DNA from: Pseudomonas pisciculturae
GTDB lineage: Bacteria > Pseudomonadota > Gammaproteobacteria > Pseudomonadales > Pseudomonadaceae
Direction: 5' to 3'
Assembly: GCF_015461805.1 (NCBI RefSeq)
Contig: NZ_JACVZE010000007.1
Span: 248,001-312,000 of the forward strand
Length of the DNA stretch: 64,000 bases
The translations under genes were made by a program, and so were the position numbers. This document shows, in pieces, positions 59,348 to 64,000 of the stretch. Within the stretch, counting starts at the first letter, position 1. Every line of letters starts with the position of its first letter. Below the pieces are notes generated by a model, which saw nothing but the letters and a program-made list of their open reading frames with translations, ran no database searches and was not told the origin of the DNA.

Positions 59348-60955
59348 TCAGAACAGTTTGGTGAACAGCCAGTACAGGCTGCCGGAAAGCAGGATTGCCG
59401 CTGGCAACGTCAACACCCACGCCATCGCCAAATTGCGGATCGTCCTCATCTGCAACCCACCGCCATTGGCCACCATCGTCCCCGCTACACCGGACGACAA
59501 CACATGCGTGGTCGACACCGGCAACCCGTACATATCCGCTGCGCCAATGGTGAGCATCGCAACCATTTCAGCCGAGGCGCCCTGGGCGTAGGTCAGGTGA
59601 GTCTTGCCGATCTTCTCGCCCACCGTCACCACGATGCGCTTCCACCCCACCATGGTGCCCAGGCCAAGGGCGATGGCCACGGCGATCTTGACCCACAGTG
59701 GGATAAAACGCGTGGCGTTGTCGATCTGTTGTTTGAACAGTTGCAGCTTGCCCTGGGTGTCGGCGTCAAAGTTGCCGACCTTGCCCTTGTCCATCAGGCG
59801 GATGGTTTCACTGGTCAGGTACATGTCGTTACGCACGTTGCCCACGGCTTCTGCCGGCACTTTGGCCAGAGACCCGTAGCCTTTGACTTCATCCCCGATA
59901 TGGCCGGCCAGTGCCGCCAGGGCGGGGACCAGTTCCGCAGTGGCTTCCTTGGTGCGCACGTAAGTCGAGAGGATCGGCCGTGGGTCGCCCGCCAGTGGTT
60001 GCGGCGCGCTTTTCACCAGGGCCACTTGGGTCACCTCGGCCACGGCAGCGAACTGCAACGACTGCTCGGCCGGCATGGTGCGGTTCAGCGCGTAAGCCAT
60101 CGGCAGGGTGCCCACCAGAATCAGCATGATCAGGCCCATGCCCTTTTGACCGTCGTTGGAACCGTGGGCGAATGACACGCCGGTGCAAGTGGCGATCAGC
60201 ATGCCGCGTATCCACCACGGCGGCGGGGTATCGCCTTTGGGGGCCTTGTACAACGCGCGGTTTTTGACGAAGGCGCGCAGGGCCAGCAACAGCAACGCGG
60301 CAAAGGCGAAGCCGATCAAGGGCGACAGCAGCAGGGCATAACCGATCTTGATCGCCTGGCTCCAGTCCACACCGCTGGTGCCGTCACGCCCGTGCATCAA
60401 CGCATTGGCCACGCCGACGCCGATGATCGAGCCAATCAAGGTGTGGGATGACGACGCCGGCAACCCCAGCCACCAAGTGCCCAGGTTCCACAGGATCGCA
60501 GCGATCAGCAGGGCGAAGATCATCGCGAAACCGGCCGATGAGCCCACCTGCAAAATCAGCTCCACCGGCAGCAGCGCAATGATGCCAAACGCCACCGCAC
60601 CGCTTGAGAGCAGTACCCCGAGGAAGTTGAAAAATCCCGACCACACCACCGCAAAATGCGGCGGCAGCGAGTTGGTATAAATCACCGTTGCCACCGCGTT
60701 GGCGGTGTCGTGGAAGCCGTTGACGAACTCGAAGCCCAGGGCGATCAACAGCGCCACGCCCAGCAGCAGGAATGGCGTCCAGGTGGTGAGTTGGGCGCCC
60801 ATTTCGTGCATGTCGTGCATCAGGCTGTAGGCGGTGAAGAGCAAGCCCATGGCGAGTACGGCAAAGAAGATGATCACTGTCACCAGGTTGGGTTTCTTGT
60901 CCAGCCGAGGTTTGGGGGCGACGTGTGAGGAGGCGGTCAGGGAAGGGGTGGCCAT
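59348..60955 (-). CDS. pitA: Inorganic phosphate transporter PitA
   Basis: 535-residue low-affinity, metal-phosphate:H+ symporter (PiT family). The two PiT signature repeats are ALGFEFVNGFHDTANAVATVIYTNSL (about 70-95) and SFAHGSNDGQKGMGLIMLIL in the second half, with GLPASSSHTLIGSIIGVG and GLPVSTTHVLSSGVAGTM as the matched helices. The large central hydrophilic loop is usual. It lies between pxpC and the CorA/ZntB-like gene, all but pxpC on the minus strand. Confidence 0.95.
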   Translation of the reverse strand: MATPSLTASSHVAPKPRLDKKPNLVTVIIFFAVLAMGLLFTAYSLMHDMHEMGAQLTTWTPFLLLGVALLIALGFEFVNGFHDTANAVATVIYTNSLPPHFAVVWSGFFNFLGVLLSSGAVAFGIIALLPVELILQVGSSAGFAMIFALLIAAILWNLGTWWLGLPASSSHTLIGSIIGVGVANALMHGRDGTSGVDWSQAIKIGYALLLSPLIGFAFAALLLLALRAFVKNRALYKAPKGDTPPPWWIRGMLIATCTGVSFAHGSNDGQKGMGLIMLILVGTLPMAYALNRTMPAEQSLQFAAVAEVTQVALVKSAPQPLAGDPRPILSTYVRTKEATAELVPALAALAGHIGDEVKGYGSLAKVPAEAVGNVRNDMYLTSETIRLMDKGKVGNFDADTQGKLQLFKQQIDNATRFIPLWVKIAVAIALGLGTMVGWKRIVVTVGEKIGKTHLTYAQGASAEMVAMLTIGAADMYGLPVSTTHVLSSGVAGTMVANGGGLQMRTIRNLAMAWVLTLPAAILLSGSLYWLFTKLF

Positions 60956-61080
60956 GCCGGAGCATCCAGTGTGGGGAGGATGTCGTTGATGATCATTGCA
61001 AGATGTTACAGAGATGCTGCCGCAGGTCAGTGTTTGGTTAATTGAGCCTTGCGCCGATCTAAGAAGCGCTGGAGAACCAA

Positions 61081-61170
61081 TGCGGGAGGGGGCTTGCCCC
61101 CGATGACAGAGTGTCAGTCACTGCATCTGTTGACTGGCACACCGCCATCGGGGGCAAGCCCCCTCCCACA
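61081..61170. repeat. REPIN (main type)
   Basis: Left end TGCGGGAGGGGGCTTGCCCC (one base change from the usual TGTGGG) and complementary right arm. Upstream of pitA and downstream of the CorA-like gene. Confidence 0.92.
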
Positions 61171-61184
61171 GTTTTGAATGCATT

Positions 61185-62204
61185 TCAGGTTGAGAATTTG
61201 CGGAAGGCCCAGCGGCCTGCAATCACGGTAAAGGTGGCTACCAACGCCACCAAAATCCAAAACCCCTCCGGGTCCGTAGAGAGCGGTACGCCCCCCACGT
61301 TCATGCCAAAAAAGCCGGCAATGATATTGATCGGCAACGCCAACACCGTCACCACCGTCAGGGTGAACAACGTGCGGTTGCTCTGCTCGTTGAGGTTGGC
61401 GGCGATTTCTTCCTGCAACAACTTGATGCGCTCACCCAGCGCCGTCAGGTCGTTGATGATCAGCGCAAACTCTTCGGTGGATTTGCGCAACTCCTTCACG
61501 TCTTCCTTTTGCAGCCACTGCGGCGGGCGGTTGAGCAGGCGCAGCAGCGAGCCCGGTTCCAGCGCCAGCAGGCGTTGCAAGCGCACCAGCACCCGGCGTG
61601 CGGCACCCAGTTCGGCGCGGTTGGTCGACAGGCGCGAAGACAGCAACTGGTCTTCGATATGGTCGACGCTGAGGCTGGTCTTGCGCACGATCTGCGTCAG
61701 CACTTCGCCCTGGTCGCGCAGCAGGTGTACCAGCAGCTCCAGCGGCGAGCGAAAGTGTTCACCTGCCTTCACCGACGAGCGCAACTTGTCTACCGAGTGC
61801 AGCGGTTGCAGGCGTGCGCTGATCAGCAAGCGGCTGCGGGCGCACACCCAGAGCGTGGAAATATCCGACGAGACCATGCTGCTGAAGTTGAACACCACAT
61901 CGTTGACCACCGCCAGCAGGGCCGAGTCGACATGCTCGATGCGGGTGGAGCGCGAGCCTTCGTGCAAGGCTTCGAAAAACTCTGCGGGCAAGTCCAGGTG
62001 CGACTGCATCCAGCGCTCGCACGCGGCGTGGGCGAGGTTCAGGTGCAGCCACAGAAACTCTTGCGGATCGTCCGGTTGCTGCAAGGCCTTGAGGGCGGTG
62101 GCTGAGTCGATCTGCTGGCCTTTTTCACCGGGGCGAAAACGAAAACCGTAGAGCAAGCCAAACAGATCGGGGTCCTGGTGGCTTTGATCAATGCTGTGGT
62201 TCAT
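61185..62204 (-). CDS. CorA/ZntB-family metal ion channel
   Basis: 339-residue membrane protein: a large cytoplasmic N-terminal funnel (about 1-275), then two TM helices at the C-terminus, TLFTLTVVTVLALPINIIAGFFGMNVGG containing the pore signature GMN, and a second near 315-335. The form GMNVGGVP and the overall length fit ZntB (zinc transport) better than CorA (magnesium). The last residues WAFRKFST are basic. It is divergent from the chemoreceptor gene, with Pho-box-like repeats 68 bases upstream. Confidence 0.87.
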   Translation of the reverse strand: MNHSIDQSHQDPDLFGLLYGFRFRPGEKGQQIDSATALKALQQPDDPQEFLWLHLNLAHAACERWMQSHLDLPAEFFEALHEGSRSTRIEHVDSALLAVVNDVVFNFSSMVSSDISTLWVCARSRLLISARLQPLHSVDKLRSSVKAGEHFRSPLELLVHLLRDQGEVLTQIVRKTSLSVDHIEDQLLSSRLSTNRAELGAARRVLVRLQRLLALEPGSLLRLLNRPPQWLQKEDVKELRKSTEEFALIINDLTALGERIKLLQEEIAANLNEQSNRTLFTLTVVTVLALPINIIAGFFGMNVGGVPLSTDPEGFWILVALVATFTVIAGRWAFRKFST

Positions 62205-62271
62205 GGAGGCTCTCAGGAAAAGGGCCTGTAGGACATTTCACAGGTCGCGTGGCGAATCATTACAGGGTGAA

Positions 62272-62289
62272 ATGACATTTTTGTGACAT
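62272..62289 (-). promoter_or_regulatory. Pho-box-like element 1
   Basis: On the minus strand ATGTCACAAAAATGTCAT: two TGTCA repeats with 11-base period, 16 of 18 matches to the PhoB box CTGTCAT-AWAW-CTGTCAY. Oriented toward the CorA/ZntB-like gene, 68 bases before its start, with TGTAAT as a possible -10 some 7 bases downstream. Confidence 0.6.
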
Positions 62290-62310
62290 TTCTGGATTTA
62301 CTTCACTGAA

Positions 62311-62328
62311 ATGACATTTATTTGACCA
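62311..62328 (-). promoter_or_regulatory. Pho-box-like element 2 (weaker)
   Basis: On the minus strand TGGTCAAATAAATGTCAT: a GTCA repeat at 11-base period, in the same direction as element 1 and 39 bases from it. It is the weaker match and counts mainly as part of a tandem. Confidence 0.45.
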
Positions 62329-62446
62329 TTTGTCAGAGGCCGTTAAAGAAGGCTCTAACACGGCCGATTCAGGCCTCAAGAATCGTTTGATAACAGGGAG
62401 GTTAAGGCGTGCATGCACCAATTCCCTGTATCGAGGCTTTACCCCG

Positions 62447-64000
62447 ATGAATGTTTTGCGTACCTCCTTGAGAGCACAAATCCTGTCGTTGCTCGGTGGC
62501 AGCCTGCTGGCGATATTGTTGATCGCCCTGGCTTGTTTCAACTTCCTGTCCAACGGGGTGCAGAGTTATCGCAGTTTGATTGACGGGCCCTTGCTCACTT
62601 CCCAACTGATCGACGAAGCCAACCTGCAATTCAAGGTGCAGGTGCAGGAATGGAAAAACGTCCTGCTGCGCGGCAAGCAGCCCCAGGACATGGATAAATA
62701 TTGGGGCCAGTTCCAGGACCGCCAGCGCGATGTGCAAGGCATTCTCACTCGGCTGGTGACCCATACCACCGGCGACGCGGCACTGAGTCGTCGTATCGAA
62801 AGTCTGCGCCAGGAACATCAGCAACTCGGCGTGGCCTACCAGAAGGGCCGCGATGCCTACCTGGCCGCCGGAGGCGATGCGAGCGCAGGTGACAGCGCCG
62901 TGAAGGGCGTTGACCGCGCCGCCAGCGAGCAGATGAGCGCGCTGGTGAGCGACCTGCGCGAGCAAGGCAGCCAGCAATCCAAGGCCATCAGCGCTTACGC
63001 CGAACGCACCGTGTTGGTGGGCCTGGCGATCATGCTGCTGTCAGGTGTGTTGATTGGTCTGTTCAGCCTGTGGTTGATCAACCGCAACCTGATCCTGCCG
63101 ATCCGCGGCCTGATCGACTACGTGACCCAACTGAGCCACGGGCGGTTTGCCGAGCGTGTCGCCAGCCGTCGCCAGGATGAACTGGGCCATCTGGCCGCTG
63201 CCGCCAACACCTTGCGCGACTTTCTTGCCGAAACCTTCAGCCGCTTGCAGCGCAGCGCCACCGACCTGGTCAGCGCCAGTGGCGAGCTGAACTCGATTGC
63301 CGGGCAGATGAGCGCCGGTACCCATGAACAATTCGACCGTACCGACCAGGTGGCCACGGCCATGACCGAAATGTCGGCTACCGCCCAGGAAGTCGCACGC
63401 CACGCCGCCAGCGCTTCACGGGCTGCCGATGACGCCGATCAGTCGGCCCGCGAAGGCGGTGAAGTGATGAAAGTCACCATCGCCACCATCGGGCAGATGC
63501 GCAACGAAATCCTCAACACCGGCACCATCATCCGCCAGTTGGAAACCGACAGCGTGCGCATCGGCAAGGTCTTGGAAGTGATTCGCGGCATCGCCGAGCA
63601 AACCAACCTGCTGGCGCTCAACGCCGCCATCGAAGCCGCCCGCGCGGGCGAAGCGGGCCGTGGTTTTGCGGTGGTGGCCGATGAAGTGCGCAGCCTGGCA
63701 CAACGCACGGCGGCGTCGATCATCGAGATCAACCAGATCATTCACGCGGTGCAAACGGGTGCGGTGGATGCGGCCCAAGCGATTGTCAGCGGCCAGTCGA
63801 GCAGCGATGAAAGCGTGGAAAAAGTCGCCCAGGCCGGCGCCATGCTGGCGCACATCACCCAGGCAGTGGAGGCGATTCGCGACATGAACCGCCAGATCGC
63901 CACGGCCGCCGAAGAGCAAACCTCGGTGGCCGAGGATATCTCGCGCAACATCACCCAGATCACCACGGTGGCGACCGCCAATATGGACAACGTGCAGCGC
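62447..64000 (+). CDS. Methyl-accepting chemotaxis protein (partial, no C-terminus)
   Basis: 518 residues visible, open to the window edge. TM1 at about 13-33 (SLLGGSLLAILLIALACFNFL), a periplasmic helical ligand-binding domain of about 150 residues, TM2 at about 188-212 (VLVGLAIMLLSGVLIGLFSLWLI), HAMP about 215-265, then a signalling domain with the tip IAEQTNLLALNAAIEAARAG (about 382-401). Likely senses a small ligand through a four-helix-type domain. The Pho-box-like element between it and the CorA/ZntB gene makes a phosphate-related chemoreceptor (compare CtpH/CtpL) one hypothesis; the ligand cannot be read from sequence. Upstream ribosome site is weak. Confidence 0.92.
   Translation, partial: MNVLRTSLRAQILSLLGGSLLAILLIALACFNFLSNGVQSYRSLIDGPLLTSQLIDEANLQFKVQVQEWKNVLLRGKQPQDMDKYWGQFQDRQRDVQGILTRLVTHTTGDAALSRRIESLRQEHQQLGVAYQKGRDAYLAAGGDASAGDSAVKGVDRAASEQMSALVSDLREQGSQQSKAISAYAERTVLVGLAIMLLSGVLIGLFSLWLINRNLILPIRGLIDYVTQLSHGRFAERVASRRQDELGHLAAAANTLRDFLAETFSRLQRSATDLVSASGELNSIAGQMSAGTHEQFDRTDQVATAMTEMSATAQEVARHAASASRAADDADQSAREGGEVMKVTIATIGQMRNEILNTGTIIRQLETDSVRIGKVLEVIRGIAEQTNLLALNAAIEAARAGEAGRGFAVVADEVRSLAQRTAASIIEINQIIHAVQTGAVDAAQAIVSGQSSSDESVEKVAQAGAMLAHITQAVEAIRDMNRQIATAAEEQTSVAEDISRNITQITTVATANMDNVQR

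Noticed and set aside
60956..61080. Pho box directly upstream of pitA
   Set aside because: No paired TGTCA repeats at 11-base spacing were found there; PitA is usually not under strong PhoB activation.
13686..61170. Regular repeats that might be read as a CRISPR array
   Set aside because: The repeats are inverted pairs scattered over 47 kb, not direct repeats with uniform spacers, and no cas gene is present.

Overview
The window is a contiguous piece of a Pseudomonas chromosome, most likely from the P. fluorescens group. The gene orders match known Pseudomonas blocks (icmP-bifA-sodB-lysE-argP; gts-oprB-hexR-zwf-pgl-eda; phaJ1-hydrolase-fadD-fadD). The DNA is GC-rich, and the intergenic spaces carry many REP doublets (REPINs) built on the core GTGGGAGGGGGCTTGCYCCCGAT, which is typical of this group. 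No tRNA, rRNA, CRISPR array, insertion sequence, phage or integrase gene was seen. Identifications come from reading the sequence and from memory of the families; no search was run.

Layout. 1-757: start of trkH (minus strand, cut by the window edge). 907-5103: a 1398-residue protein that looks like a Pseudomonas dermonecrotic-toxin-like protein. 5163-13668: imelysin lipoprotein, BifA c-di-GMP phosphodiesterase (TTG start), SodB, LysE/ArgO exporter, ACT-domain protein, ArgP regulator, an extended SDR and a membrane-anchored coiled-coil protein. 13900-26233: the glucose block, with an AGE-family sugar isomerase, the gtsABCD ABC transporter, porin OprB, hexose-6-phosphate mutarotase, the HexR repressor, and zwf-pgl-eda. 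Outer-membrane entry, periplasmic binding, inner-membrane uptake and the oxidative entry to the Entner-Doudoroff pathway are therefore encoded together; edd, glk and gltR/gtrS are not in the window. 26436-34139: class V aminotransferase, small DUF3820 and DUF2383 proteins, then the fatty-acid block phaJ1, lipase-like hydrolase and two FadD paralogues.

34257-45742 is a run of small transcription units: CsbD, YihY/BrkB plus peptide deformylase, an exported methyltransferase-like protein, a GNAT, GST plus a divergent LysR, a soluble PAS-PAS chemoreceptor, an MFS transporter, unrecognised proteins, and a GST/uronate-dehydrogenase-like pair. 45943-49159 is the gluconate module gntR-gntK-gntP with three copies of one palindromic operator. 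49320-56484: AlaC aminotransferase, GyrI-like protein, GNAT, AHSA1 protein, a LysR/PACE efflux pair, an SDR/LysR pair and another LysR. 56604-59268: pxpABC 5-oxoprolinase, divergent from that last LysR. 59348-64000: PitA phosphate transporter, a CorA/ZntB-type channel and the start of a transmembrane chemoreceptor, with a tandem Pho-box-like element between the last two.

The observations most worth follow-up are: (1) the giant toxin-like protein with an unrecognised C-terminal third; (2) two nearly superimposable promoters with a GTCACC-N4-GGTGAC operator before the AGE isomerase and gtsA, one operator containing the stop codon of the upstream gene; (3) REP elements placed inside the transporter operon, including one that supplies the last codons and stop of gtsD; (4) the Pho-box-like element between a metal-channel gene and a chemoreceptor; (5) the three-copy GntR operator.
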